Source: Clostridium neonatale
GTDB taxonomy: Bacteria > Bacillota > Clostridia > Clostridiales > Clostridiaceae
NCBI RefSeq assembly: GCF_001458595.1
Contig: NZ_LN890328.1
Span: forward strand, 724,498 to 788,497
Reading direction: 5' to 3'
DNA length: 64,000 bases
The notes beneath the pieces are model-generated. The model saw nothing but the letters and a program-made list of their open reading frames with translations. It was not told where the DNA came from and did no database searches. Numbering within the stretch: the first letter of the stretch is position 1; each line of letters opens with the position of its first letter. The translations under genes were made by a program, and so were the position numbers. Positions 36,707 through 46,366 of the stretch are shown in pieces.

Positions 36707-37834
36707 ATGAACAATAAATTAACAAATGAACAAATAGTATTAGAATCATTACAAAAAGTGGTTAATAACGGTGAAATTCTTGATAATAAATTATTTATAA
36801 AAGAAATTGATTTAATAGTAACAACTGAAATTGTAAGTATTAAGACTGAAAAGGATTTTGTGATGGCAGAGTTGATTTTTTCAATTAATAATGGAGAATT
36901 TAATGATGTGTTTATAGAGTCTACAGCAGGAATTGGTAAAAGTGAAGAAGAGGCATTAAAACAATGTTCAGTTAATTTTGCATTAAGCTGTCTTTTAACA
37001 TTTATTGATAGTATGAATAACAGATATTCTGAAACTTTTGAAACACATTTTTTTGAAAGTAAGAAGTGGAATTTAACTAAAAGTGATCTACAGTGTATGG
37101 GGGATAGCATAAAAACAAACATAACAGATTTCTGGGAAATATTTGGAGGAAAATTAAAAAAGAGATTAGGAAATAAGAAATATAATTGGGTGAAGATATT
37201 TATTTGTAAAACATCCGATAATAATTATATATGTGAATGTAGAATTAATGGAACTTTAAATTTAGAAATCACAAATGACCTAAGAAATCTTGCAGAATCT
37301 ATTGATTTTTCTGGAAATTTTATATCATTAAAACAGTTCTTTATAATAAAACAAAGTGATGAAACTTATAAAAAGGTGCCTTATAGTAAAGATGATATAA
37401 TTAATTTTTCTAATAAAGCAATAGAGATAATTGCAAATTGTGATAGCAAAGAAAAATTTGATAATATTCTAAAAGACATAAGTAAAATAACAAATGATGA
37501 AAATCTTGCTTTTGAATTGAAAATTTTTATTCCAGAAATACTATGTGAATTGATTTTTTCAGAAGGAAAATATATTGATAAAATTATGTTCATAAATAAT
37601 GATAGAAATATAGAGGTATATAAAAATCAATTTACAAGTTACTATAATATTTATGAAAGCGTATCTGAAAATTTATATAATAGAAAAATAACAAAAGAAA
37701 GTATAAAAAAAATAATATGTTTAAGTGCTACTTATGATGCTATAGAAAAAGTGTTAAAAGAAAATAAGCAATTAAGCAATTTTAGAGCAATAGGAGTAGG
37801 TATGAGAATTAGTGATAAGTATAGGCCTTTTTAA
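36707..37834 (+). CDS. Conserved hypothetical protein, first gene of the J-domain/HscC cluster
   Basis: I do not recognise this 375-aa soluble protein with certainty. The first about 160 residues (AELIFSINNGEFNDVFIEST, then GIGKSEEEALKQCSVNFA) resemble DUF6348-type proteins; GIGKS is not a Walker motif in context. The second half is helical and charged. It has no signal peptide. The next gene begins 59 bp later with no terminator between, so it probably shares a transcript with the J-domain protein and the Hsp70. Start at 36707 has AGGAGGAG upstream. Confidence 0.65.
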   Translation: MNNKLTNEQIVLESLQKVVNNGEILDNKLFIKEIDLIVTTEIVSIKTEKDFVMAELIFSINNGEFNDVFIESTAGIGKSEEEALKQCSVNFALSCLLTFIDSMNNRYSETFETHFFESKKWNLTKSDLQCMGDSIKTNITDFWEIFGGKLKKRLGNKKYNWVKIFICKTSDNNYICECRINGTLNLEITNDLRNLAESIDFSGNFISLKQFFIIKQSDETYKKVPYSKDDIINFSNKAIEIIANCDSKEKFDNILKDISKITNDENLAFELKIFIPEILCELIFSEGKYIDKIMFINNDRNIEVYKNQFTSYYNIYESVSENLYNRKITKESIKKIICLSATYDAIEKVLKENKQLSNFRAIGVGMRISDKYRPF

Positions 37835-37893
37835 ATAATACTATATAATCACATAACATAATCTATAATTTTAAAAGTCATATAGGAGGAGCA

Positions 37894-40800
37894 ATGAATA
37901 TTTGGGGTATATTAAACATTAACCCAACAAAGAACAAAGATGAAATAAAAAAAGCATATTTAAATAAACTTTCTGTTGTGCATCCAGAAGATGATGAAGA
38001 AGGATTTAAACTTTTAAGAAGATCTTATGAGGAAGCTTTGAAAGAAGCAGACAAAGATGAAGTAATAGATGAAGACAATACACCGATTGGAATCTGGATT
38101 AAAAAAGTAAATGAAGTTTATGATAAATTTTCTCTAAGAATAAATGAAGAAGCATGGAAAAATCTTTTAAACGAAGATGTATGTTATGGGATTGATACTA
38201 AAGAAGATGCAAGTGAAAAGCTTCTAGAATTTTTAATGGATAATTTCAGATTTCCACAAAAGATATGGATTTTATTAAATAATTATTTTGAATGGACAGA
38301 GCAAAAGGAAGAATTATATGAAAAGTTTCCATATGAATTTATAGATTATGTGGATAATAGAATAAAATATATTGATGTATTAAATTATGAATTATTTGAA
38401 AATATTGATGACAATAAAAATTATGACCAATGGATAGAATCTTATTATAAAATAAGAAGGGAATTAAATGAAAGAAACTTAGATGAAGCTAAAAAATCTT
38501 TAGATAATATTGAACAATTAAATATATTTCATCCATCACTAGAGGTTTTAAAAATAAGATATTTTATCAGTAACAATGATATTGAAAATGCACGAAGCAT
38601 AAGTGAAAGATTAATTGAAGAATACGCAAATGAACCAGATGTTATGTATTCTATGGCAGAAGTTGAATGGATCGAAAAGAATGTGAATGAAGCAAAATTA
38701 TTGTATGAAAAAGTGCTTGAAATTTTACCAGAGGACTATAATTCAATTTGTGGACTAGCTGACTGCTACTTAGAACTAGATGAATTAGATAAAGCTAAAG
38801 ATCTATACTTAAATCTTATGAGAAGAAATTCATATGATGATTATGTTAGAAGAAAGATAGCTGAAACTAACGACAAACTTATAGATCAGTATAAAGAGAG
38901 TCATGAAGAAAAATCTCTATCTGAAAAATTTAATATAGCATGGTGTCTTTATGAAAACTATAGATATGATGAAATATTGGAATTATCAAAAGAGATAGAT
39001 TGTGATGAAGAAAATCAAAGCCAATATTTTGATTTAATGGGAAGAACATATTCTTCTTTAGAAGAGTACTCAAAAGCATTGAATTATTTTAATATGTGGT
39101 GTGAAAAAATAGATACAAGAAATTCGGAAGAGAGAGATAATAATAGACAACTTGAATATATCTATTGCGAAAAAGCTAGAATTCTTATGAAGTTGGAAAA
39201 ATATGAAGAAGCAATTAAAATTTGCAGTAATTGTTTAGAAATCAATAATAAGAATATAGGAAGCTTATATATAAAATCATATTCATTAAATAAGCTAAAA
39301 AAGTTTGAAGAAGCTTTAAAAATTAGTGAAGAAGCATTAGAACTAGATAATTCCAATGTTAAATTCCATATGAACAAAGCAGAATCACTGTATGAACTTG
39401 GCTATCATAGAGATGCTTTAGATTCTTTAGAAGAAGCAATAAATATATATCCATATAATTCAGAAGCGTATGCTTTAGAAATGGAAATTTATTATGAGCA
39501 TTCAGAATATGAAAGAATACTGGAAATATATGAAGAAGTAGAAAAACAAGGCGTTGTAGACGATAAAATAAATTTATATAAATTGAAGACAATAAACAGC
39601 ATGAAAAAATTAGATGAATCAGAAGAAATAGCTATAAATATTTTAAATTCAATTAAGGAAAATGATGATGTATGTAATATTGCTGATGAAGTATATTATG
39701 AATTATCATTGATTTATTGTGATAGACGTGATTATAAAACAGCTTTATCATATATAAATAAATCTTTTGATATAGATAAAAGAAAATTAAAGTTTTATTA
39801 TTGCAGGGGATATATTTATAAAGCATTAAAGGAATATGATAAAGCAATTAAAGATTATGATTATGCAATAGATAGAGCTCCAGAAGACATATTCTCTTAT
39901 TTAAGAAAAGCTGAAATTTATAGAATTCAGAATGACAAAGAAAAAAGTATAACTGAATATAAGAAGGTTCTAGAAATAGATTCTAAACATGAGTATGTTA
40001 ATAATGAAATTGGAGAAATCTATGAAGAATTACATGAATATGATAAGGCTTTAGAATATTATAATAAACAAATAGAAGTAAAAAAGGAACCATATTATTT
40101 AATTAATCGTGGACTTCTTTATAAAAAAATAGATAGAGAAGATGAAGCAGTTAAAGACTATGAAGAGACAATAAAAATAGATCCTAAAAATCCACATGCT
40201 TACAATAACATTGGAGTTATTTATAAGGATAGAGGCGAATTTGAAAAGGCAATTCAATATTTTATAAAAGCAATTGAAGTAATGGATGATGATGTTTATG
40301 TTCAATTTTATAATAATATTGGAAAGTCATATAAGAACATAAAAGAATTTGATAATGCAATAAAATATTACGATGAAGGAATATGCAAATTAGAAAATGA
40401 GCCAAGTCTGTATTATAATAAAGCAAAAACTCTTATGGCTATGAGAAAATATGAAGAAGCAATAGAAGTATATATTGAAGGAGCTAAGCTAAATGATGCA
40501 GATAAAGAAGATTTTTATGATGAAATAGGTGATGCATATAAAGCACTTCAAGAATATGATAATGCTATTATATGGTATGAAAAGGTAATAAAATTAAATC
40601 CTAATCATAGTTTTGAATATAGACAGATTGGAAATGCTTATGAAAGAAGAAATCATTATGATACTGCAATTGCATATTATTTAAAGCAGATAAAAATAAA
40701 TGATAATAATCCATTAAATTATATATGTTTAGCAGGAGCATATAAATATAAAAAACAGAAAATAAAAGCACGTATTTATTATAAAAAAGCTTTAAAGCTG

Positions 40801-41100
40801 TACATGGATAGGAATAGAGATTCATCATTTGATGTTTGTGAAATAGGAAGATGCTATATGGAGCTGAATAAGCATAAAGAAGCCGTTTTTTATTTGAATA
40901 AAGCTATTGAAAAGCCATGTAATAATTGCGATTTTGATGGATGCTATGAAGCGTATTATATATTAGGTGAAATGTATGAGAATGAAAAAGATTATGAAAC
41001 GGCCTATAAGTATTATAAAAAAGCATATGATATACGAGATAATTTGGAAGAACATGTTGAAGCTTTAGAAAGAATGAAAAAAATTTTAAATATTGACTAA
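37894..41100 (+). CDS. J-domain and tetratricopeptide-repeat protein, partner of the HscC-type Hsp70
   Basis: This 1068-aa protein begins with a J-like domain (about 1-50: WGILNINPTKNKDEIKKAY, then VVHPEDDEEGF). The canonical HPD that stimulates Hsp70 ATPase reads H30-P31-E32. A helical linker (about 60-190) follows, and from about residue 195 to 1060 there are some 20 to 25 TPR units (for example PYYLINRGLLYKKIDREDEA, and PHAYNNIGVIYKDRGEFEKA). It is cytoplasmic. The Hsp70 gene starts 28 bp later. In E. coli, hscC lies beside J-protein genes of a related short type (djlB, djlC), but none has such a TPR array. The TPRs probably select clients or hold a complex. Confidence 0.85.
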   Translation: MNIWGILNINPTKNKDEIKKAYLNKLSVVHPEDDEEGFKLLRRSYEEALKEADKDEVIDEDNTPIGIWIKKVNEVYDKFSLRINEEAWKNLLNEDVCYGIDTKEDASEKLLEFLMDNFRFPQKIWILLNNYFEWTEQKEELYEKFPYEFIDYVDNRIKYIDVLNYELFENIDDNKNYDQWIESYYKIRRELNERNLDEAKKSLDNIEQLNIFHPSLEVLKIRYFISNNDIENARSISERLIEEYANEPDVMYSMAEVEWIEKNVNEAKLLYEKVLEILPEDYNSICGLADCYLELDELDKAKDLYLNLMRRNSYDDYVRRKIAETNDKLIDQYKESHEEKSLSEKFNIAWCLYENYRYDEILELSKEIDCDEENQSQYFDLMGRTYSSLEEYSKALNYFNMWCEKIDTRNSEERDNNRQLEYIYCEKARILMKLEKYEEAIKICSNCLEINNKNIGSLYIKSYSLNKLKKFEEALKISEEALELDNSNVKFHMNKAESLYELGYHRDALDSLEEAINIYPYNSEAYALEMEIYYEHSEYERILEIYEEVEKQGVVDDKINLYKLKTINSMKKLDESEEIAINILNSIKENDDVCNIADEVYYELSLIYCDRRDYKTALSYINKSFDIDKRKLKFYYCRGYIYKALKEYDKAIKDYDYAIDRAPEDIFSYLRKAEIYRIQNDKEKSITEYKKVLEIDSKHEYVNNEIGEIYEELHEYDKALEYYNKQIEVKKEPYYLINRGLLYKKIDREDEAVKDYEETIKIDPKNPHAYNNIGVIYKDRGEFEKAIQYFIKAIEVMDDDVYVQFYNNIGKSYKNIKEFDNAIKYYDEGICKLENEPSLYYNKAKTLMAMRKYEEAIEVYIEGAKLNDADKEDFYDEIGDAYKALQEYDNAIIWYEKVIKLNPNHSFEYRQIGNAYERRNHYDTAIAYYLKQIKINDNNPLNYICLAGAYKYKKQKIKARIYYKKALKLYMDRNRDSSFDVCEIGRCYMELNKHKEAVFYLNKAIEKPCNNCDFDGCYEAYYILGEMYENEKDYETAYKYYKKAYDIRDNLEEHVEALERMKKILNID

Positions 41101-41128
41101 AACTTTTATTTAGTATTTGGAGGGTTAT

Positions 41129-42829
41129 ATGATTATAGGAATTGATCTTGGTACTACAAATAGTTTAGTATCATACTTTACAGAAGGTGGCCCAGTTATT
41201 ATACCTAATAGGCTTGGAGATAATCTCACTCCTTCTGTAGTCAGCATAAATGAAGAAAATGGAGAAATATATGTAGGAAAAATAGCAAAGGAAAGAAAAA
41301 TTACTCATCCTAATTTAACAGCAGATATATTTAAAAGAAGTATGGGAACAGAAAAGAAATTCCATCTTGGAGAAGAAGAATTCTCAGCAGAAGAGCTATC
41401 TTCATTTGTTCTCCGTTCTTTAAAAGAAGATGCAGAAGAATATTTAGGACAAACAATAAATGAAGCTGTTATAAGTGTACCAGCATATTTTAATGATGCA
41501 CAAAGAAAAGCAACTCAAAGAGGTGGAAAACTTGCAGGTTTAAAAGTCGAAAGGATGATAAATGAACCAACAGCAGCTTCCATTGCTTATGGACTTCATA
41601 ATGAAAATTTAAATACTAGGTTTTTAGTATTTGATCTTGGTGGAGGTACATTTGATATATCTATTTTAGAACTGTATAAAAATATTATGGAAGTAAGAGC
41701 AGTTGCAGGAGATAATTTCTTAGGTGGAGAAGATTTTACTGAAATTTTAGTTAATATGTTTTTCAATTCTAAAAAAATAAAATGTAATTCATTTGATACT
41801 AAACTTATTGAGCATGTAAGAAAGCAGGCTGAACTCTGTAAGCAGGAATTCTCGAATAGTAAAAATGTTATTATGAAATGTAAGATTAATGGAGAATTAA
41901 TTGAACAAGAATTTTTCATTGAAGAGTATGAAAAGAATTGTCAGCTTCTTTTGGCAAAAATAAGAAAACCTATTGAAAGAGTACTAAAAGATGCTGCAAT
42001 AAAGGTTAGAGAAATAGATGAGATAATATTAGTTGGTGGTGCTACGAAGTCATCAATTGTTAGAAACTTTGTAGGCAAGCTATTTGGAAGATTGCCAAAT
42101 ACTAATATAAATCCAGATGAAGCTGTGGCACTTGGCGCTGCTATTCATGGAGCAATGAAGGAAAGAAATGAAGCAATAAAGGAAATTGTACTTACTGATG
42201 TGTGTTCATATACACTTGGAACTAATGTTTCATTAAGAAGGGAGGATGATTCTTATGAATCAGGTCACTTTTATCCAATAATAGAAAGAAACACAGTTAT
42301 TCCAGTAAGTAAAACTGAGAGGTTATATACAACATATGATAATCAGCCATCTATTAACATAGAAATACTTCAAGGTGAAAGTCGTTTCGCTAAAAATAAT
42401 CTTTTCCTTGGTGAATTAAATATAGATGTTCCAAAAGGTCCAGCAGGAAGAGAAGCAGTTGATGTTACTTATACTTATGATATTAATTCAATACTTGAAG
42501 TAGAAGTAACAGTAGTTTCAACAAAGTTAAAAAAACGAATTGTAATACAAAAAAATGAAGGCGCCATGAGTGAAGAAGAAATTGAAGAAAGACTTAAAGA
42601 GTTAAGTTATCTCAAAATACATCCAAGAGATAAAGAAGAAAATAAACTTTTACTTGCAAAAGGTGAAAGACTCTATGAAGAAAGCTTTGGAGAGGCAAGA
42701 CGTACTATTGATATGTATTTAAGAGACTTTGAGGAAACACTAGATAAACAGAATAAGCATGATATAGAGGTATCAGCAGAGGAATTAAAAAAATTTTTTG
42801 ATATAGTTGAAAATGATGGACTTGATTAA
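41129..42829 (+). CDS. hscC: HscC-type Hsp70 chaperone
   Basis: The 566-aa Hsp70 is shorter than DnaK (about 610-640 aa) and lacks most of the helical lid. The ATPase domain has IDLGTTNSLVSY (from residue 5), NEPTAAS (145-151), DLGGGTFD (169-176) and ILVGGATKSS. The substrate domain starts near LTDVCSYTLG, a sequence shared with E. coli HscC. Blocks such as LSSFVLRSLKEDAEEYL and VAGDNFLGGEDFT also match HscC, not DnaK. HscC is a specialised Hsp70 with fast nucleotide exchange and few known clients. The ATG at 41129 has GGAGGG upstream; a TTG at 41117 overlaps that site. Confidence 0.9.
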   Translation: MIIGIDLGTTNSLVSYFTEGGPVIIPNRLGDNLTPSVVSINEENGEIYVGKIAKERKITHPNLTADIFKRSMGTEKKFHLGEEEFSAEELSSFVLRSLKEDAEEYLGQTINEAVISVPAYFNDAQRKATQRGGKLAGLKVERMINEPTAASIAYGLHNENLNTRFLVFDLGGGTFDISILELYKNIMEVRAVAGDNFLGGEDFTEILVNMFFNSKKIKCNSFDTKLIEHVRKQAELCKQEFSNSKNVIMKCKINGELIEQEFFIEEYEKNCQLLLAKIRKPIERVLKDAAIKVREIDEIILVGGATKSSIVRNFVGKLFGRLPNTNINPDEAVALGAAIHGAMKERNEAIKEIVLTDVCSYTLGTNVSLRREDDSYESGHFYPIIERNTVIPVSKTERLYTTYDNQPSINIEILQGESRFAKNNLFLGELNIDVPKGPAGREAVDVTYTYDINSILEVEVTVVSTKLKKRIVIQKNEGAMSEEEIEERLKELSYLKIHPRDKEENKLLLAKGERLYEESFGEARRTIDMYLRDFEETLDKQNKHDIEVSAEELKKFFDIVENDGLD

Positions 42830-42862
42830 AAAAATAAAAGAATAAGATTATTTTTCTTGGAG

Positions 42863-42900
42863 AAACTCTTATTATTATATTTAGTAATAAAGGAGAGTTT
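42863..42900 (+). promoter_or_regulatory. Hairpin covering the ribosome site of the 60-aa gene
   Basis: AAACTC (42863-42868) pairs with GAGTTT (42895-42900) and TTATTA (42869-42874) with TAATAA (42885-42890). The Shine-Dalgarno AAAGGAG falls in the bulge and closing stem. Folding would reduce translation of the gene starting at 42904. Confidence 0.4.
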
Positions 42901-42903
42901 AGT

Positions 42904-43086
42904 ATGAGTAATAAAAGTGATAAAGTTATTTCAACTAAATATGGAAAAGGAACTAATTATAATGATGAGATTGATGGATATGAGCTTGTAGATTATGATG
43001 AAGGATATAATTATTTGTCAAACAATGATGGAAATAAAGAGGTTTTGATGAGGATATTTCCAAATCCGGATTGGCAAAGGATATGA
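42904..43086 (+). CDS. 60-aa hypothetical protein at the end of the HscC cluster
   Basis: I do not recognise this product. It is acidic and rich in Asp, Asn and Tyr (YELVDYDEGYNYLSNNDGNK) with a C-terminal RIFPNPDWQRI, and has no membrane segment. An AAAGGAGAG ribosome site precedes the ATG, and a strong terminator follows, so it appears to be the last gene of the four-gene cluster. A client or adaptor of the chaperone is possible but unsupported by homology. Confidence 0.6.
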   Translation: MSNKSDKVISTKYGKGTNYNDEIDGYELVDYDEGYNYLSNNDGNKEVLMRIFPNPDWQRI

Positions 43087-43115
43087 GTTTTTTAAAACTT
43101 TAAAGAAAATATAAG

Positions 43116-43152
43116 AAATTACCTTAGGAAGAACTCCTAAGGTAATTTTTTT
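43116..43152. terminator. Terminator ending the HscC cluster
   Basis: AAATTACCTTAGGA and TCCTAAGGTAATTT form a 14-bp perfect stem with a 5-nt loop and T tract; it also serves the convergent MATE gene. Confidence 0.88.
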
Positions 43153-43161
43153 AGCCGTAAT

Positions 43162-44490
43162 TTATTCAGTTTTTTCTATTAGCATTCTTTTAATTAAAAT
43201 TCTATACTTGATTGCCATTGGAATGGTTGCACCAATCCATGCAAAAGGGCTAGCAAGACATATACCAATATAGCCTATAAATGCAGGCAAAGTAAATGCT
43301 ACAATAACCCTTGCAACAAGTTCTGCAACACCAGCCATCATTGGTATAAATGCATCACCAATTCCTTGAAGTGAGTTTCTATATATAAATAACATTCCAA
43401 GGATAGGAAGAAAGATAGCGACAGTATTAAGATACTGCTTACTGTAATTAAGTGCTTCAATTTGGTCACTGCTTATAAATAATGTGCTTAATGATTTACC
43501 GAATACAAATAATACTACAGCAGCAATTATACTAACCATTATAGTTATGATAGAACCTTTTTTTACGCCTTCTTTAATACGATCATATTTACCGGCTCCA
43601 AGATTTTGACCACAATATGTAGCCATGGTAGTTCCAAATGATATACCGGGCTGAGTAACTATTTGCTCAACTTTAGATGCAGCTGTGTATGCTGCGATAA
43701 CAGTAGATCCAAAGGCATTCAATGCAGTTTGAAGAACCATTACTCCAGTTGCTGTAATTGAAAATTGAAGAGCCATAGGAATACCCACATTAAGGTGTTT
43801 TAAAGCAAAATTTTTATCCCATATCCAATCTTCTTTTTTTAATCTTAAAATCGGATATTTTTTTAATGCATATATTAGGCATAAGATACCAGAAATTCCT
43901 TGAGCAATTACAGTTGCATAAGCAGCTCCTCTTACCCCCATATTAAAATTTAATATGAAAAATAAGTCCAATATAATATTTAAAATTGAAGATAGAATAA
44001 GAAAATATAAAGGTGTCTTAGAATCACCAAGAGATCTTAATATTCCGGCAATCATATTATAAAATACAGTTGCACAAGTACCAGCATAAATTATAATTAT
44101 GTATATTGTAGCATCATTTATAATATCGTCTGGTGTATTCATAAGTGAAAGTACAGGTTTTGCAGATAACATACTAGCAAGTGTAATTATAATAGTTGAT
44201 ATAATGCTTAGAATAGTCGATGTAGCAACAGACTTTCTAAGTCCATCCTCATCATTAGCACCAAAACGTTGTGCAATAATGACTGAAAATCCACCTGTTA
44301 GTCCAAAAGTAAATCCAAGAATAAGAAATGAAAGAGAACCAGTAACACCTACAGCAGCAAGTGCTTGTACTCCTACATATCTGCCAACTATTATGGTGTC
44401 AACCATACTATAAAATTGTTGAAAAACATTTCCTATAAGCAGAGGAATTGAGAAGAATAAAATTAGTTTAACTGGATTGCCAGTAGTCAT
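43162..44490 (-). CDS. MATE-family efflux transporter
   Basis: The 442-aa protein has about 12 membrane segments in two similar halves. Family blocks include LIGNVFQQFYSMVDTIIVGR near the N-terminus, SLGDSKTPLYFLILSSILNI, and GVRGAAYATVIAQGISG. MATE pumps expel cationic drugs or metabolites using sodium or proton gradients. It is a single gene with an AAAGGA site upstream. Confidence 0.9.
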   Translation of the reverse strand: MTTGNPVKLILFFSIPLLIGNVFQQFYSMVDTIIVGRYVGVQALAAVGVTGSLSFLILGFTFGLTGGFSVIIAQRFGANDEDGLRKSVATSTILSIISTIIITLASMLSAKPVLSLMNTPDDIINDATIYIIIIYAGTCATVFYNMIAGILRSLGDSKTPLYFLILSSILNIILDLFFILNFNMGVRGAAYATVIAQGISGILCLIYALKKYPILRLKKEDWIWDKNFALKHLNVGIPMALQFSITATGVMVLQTALNAFGSTVIAAYTAASKVEQIVTQPGISFGTTMATYCGQNLGAGKYDRIKEGVKKGSIITIMVSIIAAVVLFVFGKSLSTLFISSDQIEALNYSKQYLNTVAIFLPILGMLFIYRNSLQGIGDAFIPMMAGVAELVARVIVAFTLPAFIGYIGICLASPFAWIGATIPMAIKYRILIKRMLIEKTE

Positions 44491-44883
44491 ATCTTTATCC
44501 TTTCTAAATATATATTAATCTACTGTAGAATATCATCGTTTATTTTAAAATTGCAAGAAAAAATTAATTGAATTTATTTTTTTATGACGTTGGGAATTTT
44601 GAGATATATAGAATATAAAATGACAAAAAAGTTTCCATAATTATATGGAATATTAAATTAGATAAAAGTGTCATAATAATAAAAGTATATAATGAACAGG
44701 ATATTTGCATAAATATATGTTATTAAGTATTTAAAAGAATTTATATGGGTACTATTCTATGAGATAGCTTTTAATAAATAATTTTTTATGAAGGATTTTA
44801 TAAAAAAATATAGAATAAGTAACATAAATAGTGTATAATTATGTTAATGTATGAAAACGATTTGAAGGTAAGGAGAGATTTTT
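44491..44883. other. Divergent intergenic region with a short palindrome and a cre-like site
   Basis: This 393-bp AT-rich stretch holds an exact palindrome (TTCCATA, 4-bp gap, TATGGAA; 44633-44650), a TATAAT (44834-44839), and ATGAAAACGATTTGA (44851-44865), which fits the cre consensus at all but one fixed position. No small gene was seen. Confidence 0.4.
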
Positions 44884-45249
44884 TTGCTTTTATATGTAAT
44901 AAATGTTTTATATGATGGACTAGTAAATTTAAATAAAGTTAAAAATGATATTAAAATAATGGAAGATGCAGAATACATATCTAGATTGGGAGAAGTAGAC
45001 AAGACACATAACACTTTAGAGATTCATCAAAAACTTTTAAATGTAGTAGAAAGATTTAATAAATACTATATTTCTTATAATGATATAATGGATGTATTAA
45101 AGAAGTTATTGTTAAATGTTCATAACCAGTGGATAATTGATAGATATCACGAAACTTTTTATAAATATATATTTAAGGATAGAATAGAAATAGCATCTTT
45201 AATAAGTAGGAATTTATTAGCAGCAAATGAATTAGCTATAAGTGGATAA
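44884..45249 (+). CDS. Hypothetical protein (121 aa)
   Basis: I do not recognise this helical, soluble protein (KVKNDIKIMEDAEYISRL, YKYIFKDRIEIASLISRNLL). The start appears to be TTG at 44884 with AAGGAGAG 8 bp upstream. It stands alone between a candidate promoter and a terminator. The N-terminal MLLYVINVLYDG is mildly hydrophobic but too short to be a clear signal. Confidence 0.6.
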   Translation: MLLYVINVLYDGLVNLNKVKNDIKIMEDAEYISRLGEVDKTHNTLEIHQKLLNVVERFNKYYISYNDIMDVLKKLLLNVHNQWIIDRYHETFYKYIFKDRIEIASLISRNLLAANELAISG

Positions 45250-45286
45250 ATTTTTATACTTTATTTAAAGGTTTACATTAATTTTG

Positions 45287-45333
45287 AATAACAAAGTTAC
45301 AAATCATTTATTGAAGTAGCTTTGTTATTTTTT
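45287..45333 (+). terminator. Terminator after the 121-aa gene
   Basis: AATAACAAAG and CTTTGTTATT form a 10-bp stem followed by TTTTT. Confidence 0.78.
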
Positions 45334-45412
45334 AATTATATATATGAATAATTTAAGTAAAAATAAACACAATAATATTTAAAATTGTGTTTATAGAAAG
45401 GAGTATTTAAAT

Positions 45413-46279
45413 ATGAATTTTCCAACTTCGTTTCCAAAGCAAAAGCAAAATATTCAGCCGGGACTTGAATATGAAATGAACCCAATGCCTATATTTGATG
45501 ATCCAAAATACAATAGTTGTTGTGAAGTACTAAAAGATAAAGTAGCCATAATAACAGGTGGAGATAGTGGGATAGGTAAAGCAGTTGCAATTGCTTATGC
45601 AAAGCAAGGGGCAGATATAGTTATAGTTTATTATAATGAAAAGAAAGATGCAGAAGATACAAAAAAAATAGTAGATTCTATAGGAAGAAAATGTACCTTA
45701 ATAGAAGGTGATATTTCAAATAAAGATTTTTGTAATTCAGTAATTGATTTAACAATAAAAGAATATAAAAAACTAGATATATTGATTAATAATAGTGCAG
45801 TACAATATGAGTGTAAAGATATAAAACAATTACCTGATGAGCAATTTGATAAGACATTTAAGACTAATGTATATGGGACTTTTTATATGACAAAAGCAGC
45901 AATGAATGTTTTAAAAAGTGGTGGATGTATAATAAATACAACATCAGTTGTGGCATATAAAGGAAATGATATATTAATAGATTATTCAATGACAAAAGGA
46001 GCCCTTGTAGCTTTTACTAGAAGTTTGGCTTTAGCTCTAGCAAAGGGAAAGACTGGGATAAGAGTCAATGCTGTTGCACCAGGACCAATATGGACACCTC
46101 TTATACCATCAAGTTTTGATGAGATAAAAACATCTAAACATGGAAGTACAACGCCAATGGGAAGGGCAGGGCAGCCAGTGGAATGTGCAGGTGCATATGT
46201 ATTTTTAGCATCAGATTCAGCATCGTATATAACAGGCCAAACAATACATATAGATGGTGGAGATTTTTTAAATAGCTAG
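45413..46279 (+). CDS. SDR-family oxidoreductase (YhdF/YghA type)
   Basis: The 288-aa enzyme carries the extended N-terminus of this SDR group (FPKQKQNIQPGLEYEMNPMP), the NAD(P)-binding ITGGDSGIGKAVA (about 46-58), NNSAVQ, and the catalytic Tyr-x3-Lys in YSMTKGALVAFTRS. The C-terminal YITGQTIHIDGGDF is standard. Related genes in Bacillus are general-stress induced. The substrate is unknown. Ribosome site AAAGGAG. Confidence 0.9.
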   Translation: MNFPTSFPKQKQNIQPGLEYEMNPMPIFDDPKYNSCCEVLKDKVAIITGGDSGIGKAVAIAYAKQGADIVIVYYNEKKDAEDTKKIVDSIGRKCTLIEGDISNKDFCNSVIDLTIKEYKKLDILINNSAVQYECKDIKQLPDEQFDKTFKTNVYGTFYMTKAAMNVLKSGGCIINTTSVVAYKGNDILIDYSMTKGALVAFTRSLALALAKGKTGIRVNAVAPGPIWTPLIPSSFDEIKTSKHGSTTPMGRAGQPVECAGAYVFLASDSASYITGQTIHIDGGDFLNS

Positions 46280-46366
46280 ATGAAAAAAGTTATAAATTAA
46301 AAGCGGGATGGGAAAAGATATAAAAGTATATTAGATAATGAATTTTTTATTTATAAGGAGTATTAA

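Noticed and set aside
36628..37122. 164-aa reverse-strand frame opposite the first gene of the HscC cluster
   Set aside because: Shadow frame rich in Leu, Ser and Phe without a ribosome site; the forward gene has AGGAGGAG.
38480..41090. Repeated units that could suggest a repeat array or CRISPR
   Set aside because: The repeats are degenerate protein-level TPR units of about 34 residues, not exact DNA repeats with spacers.
41129..42829. DnaK
   Set aside because: Too short, lid missing, and diagnostic blocks agree with HscC; grpE and dnaJ are not adjacent.
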